Below are positions 23,464 through 34,301 of a stretch of DNA of 64,000 nucleotides, in pieces; position 1 is the first letter of the stretch, and every line of letters begins with the position of its first letter. Where the stretch lies: NCBI GenBank assembly GCA_001949185.1, contig BDGG01000006.1, forward strand, positions 1,113,657-1,177,656. Direction: 5' to 3'. This stretch comes from Ramazzottius varieornatus (Eukaryota > Tardigrada > Eutardigrada > Parachela > Ramazzottiidae). Under the pieces are notes generated by a model. That model was given only the letters and a program-made list of their open reading frames with translations, did not search any database and was not told the origin of the DNA. The translations under genes were made by a program, and so were the position numbers.

Positions 23464-26400
23464 ATGGCCTCGCCAAGCGATCATCTGCCTTTAGAGATTC
23501 GCGCGGATGAGAGGATCATGGAAGCGTAAGAATTTTTCTTATGGATGGCGGTCTGTGGTAAGATGTGTGGAAGTATGATGGGTTATATTGCACTTGGCAG
23601 GCATCGGATGGATTCGCTGAACATTCTAATCTACCTTCTCCTGATGGTGCTGACGGTGGTTACGGTGTGGATGTTCAAGCATCGCCGCTTCCAGTACATC
23701 CACGAAACCGGACTGGCCATCATCTACGGGCTGATAATCGGCGCTATCATCAAGTAAGAAGATTTAGCAGTTCTATCCGATATCGTCCAAGGCCAAGTTC
23801 ATCCAGAAAAGCTGTTTGAAACGCTGGAAGTAACTCCTGCTGTTTAGCTTGCTTTCTGCTCGTTAGGTTAGTATGTCAGTTAGCCTTGGAGTATAAATTG
23901 AGACTATTCCACGTGTGCTTCATCATACTGGGCCCTGGTTTCTACTCAGGTGTATAGTTGATCTGTAGCGTGAGAAAGAGAAACGAGTGTGCGATACGGG
24001 GTTTTGCAATTATCTTTCAACGTTCTGAATTTCTTTTCACAGATATGCAAGTCCAGCGTCCGAGATGTCGCACGTAGAAGTGCATCCCGTGGATTCACAT
24101 AATCTTCAAGATGCGACAACCTACCAGAATGTTACGTCCACGACGACCACATCGGCCACAACTTCAACGAAATCATCCAGTAGTTCCTCCAGCACTAGCA
24201 GTGCAGCCAGTACGACCGAAACAGACCGAGTACTACGAGCGCCACCTGACAGTGTCTGGATGGAGTTGGAAGTGCAGAAAGATGCGAGAAGGTTGGAGAA
24301 CAGAACGTATGCTTACATGCTACGCGGAGAAGTAGTCAACCGCGGGAAGGACAGTGAGACGTCCGGCAAGTTGCTTCAGCAGAAAGCCACCTTCGATCCG
24401 GAAATTTTCTTCAACATTATCCTACCTCCCATCATCTTTTCCGCTGGCTACTCCATGAAGCGCAGGCACTTCTTCCAGAACTTCGGAGCCATCTTCACGT
24501 TCGCCATCTTTGGTTCCATCATCTCGGTGTTCGTCGTGGCTGCCGTCACCTTCGCCTTCACGCGACTTATGCCAGCTTTGGCCTTCACGTTCAACGGTAA
24601 TTATTTTTTATTCTCGTGTAGATTTTGCTTTTCAATAGTTATCCGTACATTCTTGCCGACGGTGGGCTTCTTTGAACTGCCTCCTAATTTTCGCGACCGC
24701 AAGCGGCTCAAAGATCCAAGAGAATAAACAATAGCTTCGGCACGGCCTTGAGTTTCATGGCTTGTCCGCTCAAGGTCCACTCTAGACCGGAAATGGCTGT
24801 CTGATTGCTAAAAGCGTCAGCTCGAACTTTCGCTTTGCTTTACAGATTGTCTCTTTTTCGGTGCCATCATTTCCTCCACCGATCCCGTCACAGTCCTCGC
24901 CATCTTCCACGACATCCGCGTCGACGTAACACTTCACGCTTTGGTCTTCGGCGAGTCAGCCTTGAACGATGCAGTGGCCATCGTTTTCGCCAATTCAGTC
25001 CAGTCTTACGCCTACTACCGATCAGGCGAAGAGTTCGACTTGAAAGCTTTTTTCCGAGCCTTCGGCAACTTCTTCGGAGCTTTCTTTGGCTCTTCAGCCA
25101 TCGGAGCAGCTCTTGGCTGTGCCACGGCGTTACTAACCAAGTTCACGCACTTGGCCGAGTATCCTTTACTGGAGACCGCGCTCTTCGTCCTGATGTCTTA
25201 CTCGGTACTTTAAAGTTTAAACTACCTTTTAATCCAAATTCCATGGGACGCAGATTAATCAAGTCGACCAGATCGGTTTTTCTAGTGGCGCATGCTGTCA
25301 CCCAGTAACACCGAAAACGTGCGCCACTTGGGAAATCGATAAGATCGCTTTTCTGTGTGGCGCGCTCTTCCAGCCAATAACACCGAGGACGTGCGTCACT
25401 TGACGAAGAAATTTTGCTGCGCCTTTTTGCCGAACTCAGAACAGTCAAAAGTAATTTCGTGACTGAGTGTTTCTTTTTCCAGACGTTCCTGATAGCCGAA
25501 GCAGCTGAACTGACAGGCATTGTGGCTGTCCTGTTTTGTGGGATCTTCCAAGCCCACTACACGTACAATAACCTGTCGAAGGAGTCGCAGTTGCATTCCA
25601 AGTTTTCGTTTGAGTTGTTGAGTTTCCTGGCGGAAAATTTTATTTTCTCGTACATTGGTGTCTCCATGTTCACGTTTCCTTTCCACTACTGGTCAGTCCC
25701 CTTCATCATGGTGGCGTTCTTAGCGGTGATCCTCGGCAGGGTGTGCAACATTTACCCGTTGTCCGCCTTGCTGAACCTGGGAAGAAAGCGGAAAATCCCG
25801 CTAAACTTCCAGCACATGATGTTCTTCAGCGGTCTTCGTGGCGCCATTTCATGTGAGGAACTTTGTCTTTCCGAACGAATTCATTACACTTGTATGAATG
25901 TGTCCCTTTCTGTCGTAGTTGCATTGGCTATAAGGAACACGGTGACACCCGCGCGTCAAGCCATGCTGACAGCCACCTCGGTGATCGTTATCGTGACCGT
26001 AACGGTGGCGGGTGGCGGCGCTGGCGAACTCCTTCACTTCCTCCGCATTCCCACTGGGGTTCCGGAGACGACGAACGACTCTCGTCGACTTTCGATGTCG
26101 ATCTCCGAGTCGACCCTCGCGCCACCTGGCAACGCTTACGGGACACTGGGCAACTCTTCCTCACGAGACCGAACATGGGCGGCCAGACTTTGGTAAGTGC
26201 CCGCACGACTTTCGGACTGCCTTTTTTCCCGCTCTTCGACTTTTAATTACCTTACTGAATATTTAAAATTTCATTCTTTCCATCTAATGGTTTTTTAGTG
26301 GTCTATCTGAGAGCTCGGCCAGATTGTGTTCCTAAGCGGCGCACGTTCTCAGTGTTGTCAGCTGGAAAAGTGCGCCACTTGGAACAACGATCCTGTGGAA

Positions 26401-26828
26401 TCTATTTGCCGAACTCACATTTTCTTCGAGTTTCTTAAGTTATTGCTTTGTGCGCTGATTGCTGGGTAATTTTGTTCCTGGTGTTCAGGCGGTCATTTGA
26501 CGTGAGTTACGTGAAGCCCCTACTGACTCACAGTCGACCCACGCTGATGGATACCTGTCCGGAGTGTTGTGCGCCACTCGCTCGCTTCCTGACCAGTAGC
26601 CGCCAGTTCGGCAAGGATCGGTGGAGGGACGATGACGATGATGATCGATCTGGGTTCGCCAACCATGACAGCGTGCTGGAGAACGACAGCGACACGGTCA
26701 TCACTATGCGTCCTTCAGAGTCCATAGTGGCCATGTCTACAGTTACATCCGCGCAACCTAGAGCGTCTCCTTCTGCCATCAGCGGACTGTCCCCGTCGGT
26801 GCTTGATAACCGTGACTTACCTGCTTGA
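23464..26828 (+). CDS. Endosomal Na+(K+)/H+ exchanger, NHE6/7/9 type
   Basis: Seven-exon model with consistent phases, 703 aa: 23464-23525, 23601-23753, 24043-24596, 24846-25204, 25483-25852, 25919-26192, 26489-26828. It belongs to CPA1, SLC9A6/7/9 subgroup: ADER then [15 protein letters not shown] (first membrane segment), [58 protein letters not shown] (ion-binding ND), [68 protein letters not shown]. The cytosolic tail keeps YVKPLLTHS, a hallmark of the endosomal group. These proteins exchange luminal protons for Na+ or K+ and set endosome pH. A Thr/Ser-rich luminal loop (exon 3 start) replaces the glycosylated loop of vertebrate members. Introns 4 and 6 carry palindromic repeats. The start is the first ATG in an exon that joins in frame; a further upstream start is possible. 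Confidence 0.92.
25257..25352. repeat. Palindromic GTGGCGCAC-type repeat, intronic copy
   Basis: CTAGTGGCGCATGCTGTCACCCAG...GAAAACGTGCGCCACTTGGG in NHE intron 4, with AAGTCGACCAGATCGG as outer left arm. Confidence 0.8.
25353..25440. repeat. Palindromic repeat, second copy in NHE intron 4
   Basis: TGTGGCGCGCTCTTCCAGCC...GGACGTGCGTCACTTG, then the outer TTTGCCGAACTCAG half. Head-to-tail with the preceding copy. Confidence 0.75.
26303..26418. repeat. Palindromic GTGGCGCAC-type repeat, near full length
   Basis: Both outer and inner arms are visible: GAGAGCTCGGCCAGATTG, then AAGCGGCGCACGTTC, then GAAAAGTGCGCCACTTGG, then CGATCCTGTGGAATCT and TTTGCCGAACTC. About 116 bp, in NHE intron 6. Best copy for defining the whole element. 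Confidence 0.8.
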
Positions 26829-27206
26829 GAGGCAGCGTTTTCGTTCTTTTTTGAAGAAATTACGACAAGTTGTGATTTTTTGTTTCCCCAACTTTTTCTT
26901 TTTTTTCCGGTGTAGCAGCTCTTTCTCAGATGTGAAAGTTTTAGAAATTCCAATATTACGATCGACTCAAGTCTTCGGTCTCTTTTTGGTGGTTTACTTT
27001 TGTGTCGTTCGTCCTTGCATATTTGTACCAGATGCACTTTTGTTGTTTGCTGGTGTCGCGTATACTGTGTCGAATTACTTGGTTTAAACTAATTTCAAGT
27101 GCGGTTTGCGTCGTACTGTAGCTTTGAGCTTCGACTAGGTGAGCCATAAAATTAATCGGCAAAAAAACTCTTTCTGAGGCTGAAGACTTAGACGGTTAGA
27201 CCGTAA

Positions 27207-27641
27207 TCAAAAATAAGGTGTAGCGAAGTGTTGCCTTTTTCTTATGGGGAAAACCAGCTCTGCGTGCCAGCGCTGCTTCTTTTTCCGCGCTTCCAGGGAG
27301 ATTTTTTCAGTTTTTTCGGGGGTTGCAGGTCCCAGAGCGATTTCATTTTCTTTGGGATATGTATAGAGAAGGTTAGGATTAGGCGTGAAAGGCAAAGCTT
27401 TTCCTTCAGGAATTCGTCGCCGAATTTCATCATAGAGGATCGCAGCGTCAGCATTGAGGTTAGCGCCTTTGCCGACTACGCGATGAAAATAATTAACAAT
27501 GTTGGCTTCGAGCGTAAGATTCCCTAAGCGGATACCACTCGTATCCTCATTGTACGAGGTGAAGTGCCAAACTTTACTAGCGGCTAAAACATTACTACCT
27601 TGGGTTTCAAGGTGGCGTTGCGGTGCTGGAAAATCTAACAA
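27207..27641 (-). pseudogene. Mobile-element-derived ORF fragment
   Basis: 144-aa open frame. It shares the string NVLAASKV-x-HFTSY with the plus-strand frame ending at 30431, so the two lie as an inverted pair either side of the transposase. The rest (EIRRRIPEGKALPFTPNPNLLY) suggests real coding ancestry, but I do not recognise the family. It may be the distal part of the Polinton-like element, now displaced. Confidence 0.4.
27558..27598. repeat. Inverted repeat flanking the transposase region, left
   Basis: About 40 bp (GTACGAGGTGAAGTGC, AAACTTTACTAGCGGC, TAAAACATT) found reversed at 30389-30428 with one or two differences. Confidence 0.7.
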
Positions 27642-27879
27642 GAAGCAGCCAGAGCAAGCCTTGCTGTGAGAGAAAAGTTAGTAAAGTTTCCGCGGAGATT
27701 TTCGTTTGGCCGAACTGTAATAGAAATCACTGTAGTTTTACTGTCACAAAGGTGGCACTGGACAAGGCTTTCTGCTTTAACCGCCTAGAACCTCGGCGAG
27801 GTAGCATTTGAACGACCTGATCTGGACAAAGAGTCGTTTTTAAAAAACAAAATTCGATACAATTATCTGCTACCGACTT

Positions 27880-29924
27880 CACTGTTTCTTTGCTCTGGGC
27901 TTCCTCGGCTTGGGAGGTGCTTTCAATGCGGAATTCGCACATTCGACGGCTTTCTTTGCGGTTCTGGCTAGCCGGGCTCGACCTGGAGCCTTGCTGGTGG
28001 ATGGAACGGACGAATCTACTGGAACTTCGCTGGTCTTTGGCGTCTTCGGAGTTGCTTTCCGTGTGCGTGGGTTCTTCTTGGCGCTTACAGGGACATCATC
28101 GGGACGAGCAACAGCATCTTTCTTGTTCTGTTTCTTGGTCTTGGCTTTTTGTTCTTTGGCCTTGCGGATTGCGTCCAATTTGACACTGATGAATTCTGAT
28201 CGAGTTAAAGCTAGCCGTGCTTGGGATCAAGACGAGAATCTTTTAGCTGTCTTTTTCTCTTTGGTGCCGCTTTCAGCAGATGAGCGTGGAAGTCAGTAGC
28301 GATAACTTGAGCAGCTGATGCGCGCTGGACAATCTGTTTGATCTGGATTAGGCATGTTCTAGTCTTGTCCTCGTCTAGGCCCAGGCTTTCTTGAAGAAAT
28401 TTGGAAATCTCACCGTAATGGTACTTACGCGCGATCACTTCTTGATCCTCATCCTCATCTTCGTCCACCGGTAGATTTGGATAACGGTTGCTCTTAGTAC
28501 GTCAGAGCTGAAGGGAAAGAGTCCTGTCAGCTCAAAGCCATGTTTCAAAGGACCGCCTAGGTTGAACGAATATGGCGAAGCATTCGGAGCCCATAACTTG
28601 ACAATATGCGACGGAAAGTTTTGACGAGTCACCTAAAATGAGCGGTTCAGAAAGACGAGAACTAGACAGGGGCTGATCAAGTCAGAAGCAAAAATTAAGT
28701 TCTTACGTCGATATCAGTGTTCATCCTTGAATCTTGAAGATACTGGCGCCACTTTTGTTTCACACCACCGAATACCTTCTTGTCCAAAGGTTGGAGGCAA
28801 CTGGTTTGGCCGGAAGGTAAACACACCACTTCGATGCTCCTTTCCATACAAGCGGCGAGAAGTGCAAGGCAGTTCAGATGTGAACAATGGCCATCGTAGA
28901 ATAAGATATTCTGAAAATGTAGATTATTTTTTTCGAAAATTTTTCAAGAATCAAATTTGTCTAGCCGAGCCGTACCTTTTCACAGGTTAGAGATGGAAGC
29001 CATTCTTTCTCAAGGTAATCCGTCAGCACAAAGGTGTCCATCACACCAGAAGCATTGGTACTTAGGAAACACTGGTCATCAATCTCGTCAAAGTGACTTT
29101 CGATGTGAAGTTTCCCGCTATACAGTATCAACGGCCGCAGCATCTTTCCGCTGGCGTTTCCCACAGCTAAAAGTGTCATATTGTCGCGATCACTTGCCGA
29201 ACCTTTGACGTACCCAGTAACATTGGGCGTTCCTTTCTGGGCCTATCCTTTATCGTACATTTCAGCAAGCTTGAATCCGCTCTCATCGAGATTCCAAATT
29301 CCATCTGGATTACTCAAATATCCATCATCAGCGTATTCCTGCAGCAACTTGATCCATCCTTCACATCGATCTCTGGTCCATTCTCTTGACTTCTTCATGC
29401 TTACAGCACAAAGCGTTCGCAACGACACCTCCTTATGCCTGCCCAAAAGATCTCGGTGCCACCGAGAACCGAACTTTCCTTCGTCAATGCCTATAAATAA
29501 TACCATTCCACACATGAACAGAAACAGCTTCGCTAGCCCACTAGGTAGTTAAATTGACATGGGAATACCCGATCGGCGGAAGAGGAAGAGCTTTGATTAC
29601 GGCACCTGTTTACGAAGAAGATTTACCTTTGTGAAGTGCAATTGTTCGGACGATTTCCATCAGTTTCCTCTTGTTGAGCGGTGCTCCAACCTTTGCGCAG
29701 CACAGTAAGATGTCACAGATCTCTTTCTCCTCCTCATCCGTAAAAGTTCGAGGTCTGCCAACCTTCTTCGTATGAACTCCGTTGATCTTATTGCTCAGCG
29801 TCTTCTGAGGGATACCGAAGTGTTTTGAGGCTCGGTTCGTAGTCGTCGCTCCGCTCTCGATTGCTGCCAACGCATCCAGCAGACCAGTATGATTTCCGTT
29901 GTACTTCCTCACAGGCTTCTCCAT
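27880..29924 (-). pseudogene. Pogo/Tigger-like DDE transposase, broken
   Basis: Multi-exon Tc1/mariner-pogo transposase. Exon 1 (29924 to about 29621) encodes a psq-type helix-turn-helix (SGATTTNRASKHFGIPQKTL, GRPRTFTDEEEKEI). Exon 2 joins at 29497 in phase. The catalytic triad is visible: WNLDESGF (near 29300), NILFYDGHCSH (near 28900) and CLQPLDKKVF (near 28790). Introns of about 60-70 bp lie at 28914-28974 and 28636-28705. It is broken by an in-frame TAG in the first part of the catalytic domain (near 29248), a frameshift near 28490 and another near 28220. The 3' end is a Lys-rich tail. The protein would have cut and pasted its own element via terminal inverted repeats; those repeats are not certain here. 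Confidence 0.82.
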
Positions 29925-30388
29925 GTTCGCACAGCAGTATTACAGCGATAATATTATCGCAGTCAAAGAAGAACAGAAAGGACTAGCGAGGACAGCAAAT
30001 TTCAGCAATGCTGAATGATTTACAAAATGAAATTCACAAAACTTTTAAGTGGGAAACATTTAATATCAATTAATCAAGGACTTGTCCTTGGGATAATCTG
30101 GTGCTGCGGAAACATTATTAACTTTTCAAGCGACGAGGCAGGCTGCTGCCTTACTCAGGTGAAGTCAGCTGACCGACCGGAAACGTGTGGCGCCGCTCTT
30201 CAGGGAGTGTTTTCCCTAATATCGAGGAAGAGTCTGGACAGTTTAAATTCCTGTGTCTGTATCCCTACTCGTTTTTCAGTTCGCCTCACCAAAAGCCAAG
30301 ACAAGAGCCTGCTGAATTTTTTAAGAAAAGGAGCAAGCAAATCTATCCAATACGCGTTGAGAAATCCTTCTCTAAAGGTGCTTAGCAA

Positions 30389-30428
30389 TGTTTTAGCCGC
30401 TAGTAAAGTTTTGCACTTCACCTCGTAC
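30389..30428. repeat. Inverted repeat flanking the transposase region, right
   Basis: Reverse complement of 27558-27598. Together they bracket about 2.8 kb containing the Tigger-like gene. They are coding-like in both places, so an inverted duplication is as likely as a terminal repeat. Confidence 0.7.
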
Positions 30429-30531
30429 TGAAGGTCTTGCTGTCGCTTTAGCTAGTTGAGTGATTTCTGACCTTCAAATTTAGCAGTCGCTGGTAGATCC
30501 TTTGTTAAGCGCTTAATTTGCTCGTCTGTTA

Positions 30532-30858
30532 AGCCGTGAGCAGTGGCCGACGTCTTTGTCTTCGGCTGCGGCGCTGACGTCGACGACCCACGAGTATTGG
30601 TTCGTTGATCATTGGAAGAGTAGGCTGTGGCGGCGCTGCCGACCGCCTACGCCGGATGGGCGTCGACGTGAGGATCGGCGTAACCGGTCTCGGTGCTGGG
30701 AAGGGCGTCGACGCCGCCGGAAACCGCCATGCCCCATCGACAGACGGCGGGGTCGCCGTTGGGGGGGGGGGAGGGACGGTGTTGCGTAACCTCTGTTTCT
30801 GTTCCGCTACCTCGGCTTGCAGGTGTCGCAGACGAGAACTGGCGAATTGCAGAGTCAT
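30532..30858 (-). pseudogene. Pro/Arg-rich small ORF of Polinton-like element
   Basis: 109 aa, with a coiled-coil N terminus (SSRLRHLQAEVAEQKQRL), then a long Pro/Thr-rich part and an Arg-rich end. It is collinear with the Polinton-like genes upstream and probably belongs to that element. After its stop, a shifted frame continues (LTDEQIKRLTKDLPATAKF), so it may be truncated by a frameshift. Confidence 0.4.
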
Positions 30859-31097
30859 GTTTTAGAAAGAGAAATTCTAATAGTAAGCTACCAAATCGGT
30901 GGCTTTTATAATCGTCATCCAGTGATGGCTAGACTGGCACTAGACTGTAACGAACGACGGGACGGTTCATTATTGTTTTCAGTATTGCTGGAAGGACTGC
31001 TTTGGGCTTTCAGCGCTGGTCTACAGCGCTTAAAATATCTCAAAGTGACTTCAGCTAAGCGACGTAAAGGTTCGTAGCAACCTTTCTTAGTCAAACA

Positions 31098-31367
31098 CTA
31101 TTTTGAAATCTTTTTACTGGTCCAACTGTTGGCTAGAATACGCAACAATGACTTATGGCGGCGAAAAAAAGCGATGCCGTCATCGTCGTCGGTCAACGGT
31201 AAGTTGCCGCAGAGTAAATTATAGCACAGTTCAGCTAAACCCTTGGTCAGCTCAGGTGTCAGAGTACGAAGAAGGGCGTACCCAATTTCTGGACCTTCGT
31301 TGGCCAGGACATGTAGCAGAGATTTTATTCGAAAGATATTCGATGGTAATCTGCCAGGTAGAACCAT
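31098..31367 (-). pseudogene. Small conserved Polinton-type ORF (remnant)
   Basis: 89-aa frame with LAELCYNLLCGNLPLTDDD followed by RRHKSLLRILAN and a basic end. This leucine- and basic-rich pattern is one I associate with small ORFs of Polinton/Maverick-like elements, so the family call is from memory of the pattern and needs a search. It sits between the packaging ATPase and the Pro-rich ORF, in the same direction. Confidence 0.45.
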
Positions 31368-31446
31368 TTATCTCTGGGATAGGTAGATAGAATTGAAACG
31401 ATCTACTCCGAAAATGTCTGAACGCAGACGTCCCTTCTCTGGACAA

Positions 31447-32045
31447 TTACATGTCAAGTCGACGACTAAAATAGGCAAATGGCCGTCCTTGAGTACATGA
31501 CTGGTAGGCCGAAATGAGGTTGTGACAGACACTGCTGAGTTTTCTGCCTAACAGAGCGATTTGCGTGGCAAATCGATGGCTTTTAAGCAGAATAATATAT
31601 CGACTGTTCAGCGCGGCCACGCGAAACTGTTCATTATCGAAAAACAGTGTCTGCGTTAGCAAAACAATCGAACAGGCTGAGTGATGCGAATGCACACTAA
31701 AAAACCTAGCTAATACATCGTCCTTGTTATTGATTTCAAATAGCAAGTCATCAACAATCAACAAAATGTTGTGACACTCTTTGAGGAATTCGGTATTCTC
31801 AAAGTCTGGTAGGCCAATTCGTAAGACAACGTTAGGGACTGTCTGGAGCAATTCGTCGTGCAGTGCTTGTTGGGTGCCTGCAGGGAAATACCGTTGTATT
31901 TTTTACGGAAAGGTTCAGTTGGTCGTTCTTGCAGTACGCACTTCCAAAACTCACTCTTACCCGACTGCGTTGCTCCACCACAGAGTGCCGTAACGGGAGC
32001 TTCAAACCGGAATGGTTTGAGGTTAACACAGTCGGAGAGGGCTAG
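31447..32045 (-). pseudogene. Polinton/Maverick-like FtsK-HerA packaging ATPase, frameshifted
   Basis: Walker A GGATQSGKSEFWK is read near 31970, and Walker B-like ILLIVDD near 31750. Between them the frame shifts by one base near 31900, after which HDELLQTVPN and GLPDF follow in the new frame. This arrangement is that of the DNA-packaging ATPase of Polinton/Maverick elements and their virus-like relatives. The start overlaps the end of the upstream polymerase frame. Presumed inactive. Confidence 0.75.
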
Positions 32046-32666
32046 TGTGGATGCCTTCGTCAGCCACGCAACGTTTGTAGTAGAAATAGGACAGTGCCGT
32101 CTTATGCTGCTCTACCGTTAACGTATGCCCGTTTTCGTAGAGAAAACTTCGGTTTACACCCTGAATAGGCTGGTGGTTTTGTAAAACCGCCAAAAATTCT
32201 TCCACCCGTAAGTCATTATGACTTTTCTGAACCCCTTTACAAGCGCGTTTCGTTTCATTGTGGCCATAGGCAATGTGCAGTTTTGGTCCTAGTGCGACAA
32301 CGCCTTGGCCTTCAAACTCCAGTTTGAAGAGACCGCGTTTCCGCTGAGCTCCTTATGATTCGGCGCATTGCGGTCAGGCACCAGCCATTCATCACGCTCG
32401 CGAAGAAACACTTCGCGGTAACGTGCCTTGACCATCTCTATCCATGATGTACGCGCAAAGGCAATGTACAGGCTGTCAGTGTCTGTCAGAATCAGTTCGA
32501 ACATGTTGCGATCTAGAAATCTATACAAAAAATCATGATAAACTTCCAACATGCTTAATTTTGCATATCCGTACCCACATTCCACAAATGATGCCAAACG
32601 GATGCGATGAGGTATATCGTCTGTCATATACCTCATCGCTTCCGTATCGCGTGTCCGGGAGGGCAT
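32023..32666 (-). pseudogene. Polinton-like protein-primed DNA polymerase B, C-terminal remnant
   Basis: Contains the polymerase C motif as LTDTDSLYIAF (near 32470), then RERDEWLVPDRNAPNHKELS, a frameshift near 32330, and a C-terminal part with RACKGVQKSHND, GVNRSFLYENGH and DEGIHTSPL. The bulk of the enzyme (exonuclease and fingers) is missing, so this is a 5'-truncated remnant. The order PolB then ATPase on the same strand supports a Polinton/Maverick-type element. Confidence 0.8.
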
Positions 32667-32953
32667 TCAGAAGCGGATGTTTGGGGGAAGCGGAAGTGTC
32701 GACAGATACTGATTCGCAGTTTTCTTACACGCATCCGCAGTTCGAAAATGTAGCCTACAGACACTGAGAATCCTACCTCTTTCACAATTTTGGATGCTCA
32801 ATAGAGAGAAACGGGAGGCTAGTTGAATCGACGGCGAGACTTTTCACAAAGGTCCATCATCAGATTCGAAAACTAGGTCTTTGGATTGTACTCCTGAAGT
32901 ACCCTCGCCGGGGTCCATACTCTTTCTCATGTTGTACAGCCGTTTGCCAAACG

Positions 32954-33838
32954 CTATGACCACTTCGGTACTGGTGGCTCTTGCTCGCTCGTCATGCATG
33001 GAAACCGGATGAAAGGACTTAATCCAACCTGAGAAGAAACATTGCCATTAGAAATAGATCTTGAACTTGAACAAGCGGTAGACGAAAATCCTCTTACCGA
33101 CAATGTCAGTAACGACACCGTTCCCCAGGGCCGCCTGAAGCCCAAATCCACGACCCACGAACAAATCCAGAGCGTTGTGCCTTGGACCAAAGAACAGTAG
33201 GGCTAAATCGACCGCGTCGATAAACGGGTTCCTATGGAGTTCACTCTTGCAGGTTTTGAAACGAGTGCCGCAGACCCACACGTTGCTTCGAGGAACAGTT
33301 CCACCTTGCCGAAGTCTCCCGTCTTCAGTGACAGCCTGGTTTCCTCCAGAGTTCTACGCTGATTAGGATTCAGCTCGCCTACAAAAACTGAGTTAGTTTT
33401 TAGTACCTGAAAAACTGCAGAAAATTTTCATAAATTTTCTGTGTATGTCTATGTAACCTGTTGAAGTACGAGTCGTCTCGAAAGGGAGAAATTTTCCGCG
33501 GCCAAACACAGGTCTGGGAGCCGTCTTCAGAGACTGTGGGGATCGAAGAACTTGGACTTCCGACTACGGAGTGTAACTCCCGATGGCTGAAGGAGTTACT
33601 TGCAAATGTATGAAGTCGGTCGTAGGTATGAAGGTGCACTTTACGATAAAGATTTCGAACATACTAGACTGTTTCGGTAGTTTAACTGCACCTGAAAGTA
33701 CAAATGGTGATCAGAATAGGGTTCCAGGGATGATTGAACGTCCAGTCACTTACCGGAAGTCCCTACATCAGACGGCTTCGCCTGCTTCTTCTCGCCTCCC
33801 TCGGACTTTCTTCCTCTGGAAGATCCCGGTTTTGCCAT
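32954..33838 (-). other. Tentative spliced gene, unrecognised
   Basis: A start exon (ATG at 33838; MAKPGSSRGRKSEGGEKKQA, donor GTAAGT) is followed by possible exons around 33690-33600, 33560-33455, 33393-33290 and 33281-33090. The last one encodes GPRHNALDLFVGRGFG and ends at a GTAAGA donor. Not all phases could be reconciled, so it may be a decayed gene. No family recognised. Confidence 0.3.
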
Positions 33839-34301
33839 ACCTGCAATACAGAACACAGGAAACTTCGTCAAGGTGCAGCCTCACCTTTAACTGTAATCAG
33901 CATCAGCTCTGAAATTACTCCGGAATAATCGCGAAAAAAATTACAAGACTAAAATTGTCAAGCAAGAAGTACCGCTACCGCTAACGGCTTACAAGGGGTA
34001 CACCCCAGGCTTATCCGGACCGGGAAATGCAAAACGTGTGACAGACCAGGGTACAAATTTCCCAAACACCATATGTTTTTGGCTCCAAAAACCAGGTTCT
34101 TGGTCAGAAAAATTTTCCAGCTAGGGAAAAATGCGCCGAAAGCAAATGATTGGTTGAAATTTAGTATTCGGCCTACTGACTAAAACCATGTGTGCGCTTA
34201 CACGTCCTACTGCACTGCGAAATCGCTGGTTGAAAATCTCCTTTTTTTCTTTCAGAGTTTGTTTTCTCGTTTGAACTATCAAGAAAATTATACCTCATAA
34301 C

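Noticed and set aside
33048-33281. ALDLFVGRGFG as a methyltransferase nucleotide-binding motif
   Set aside because: The match is short, lacks other methyltransferase motifs, and the exon context is uncertain.
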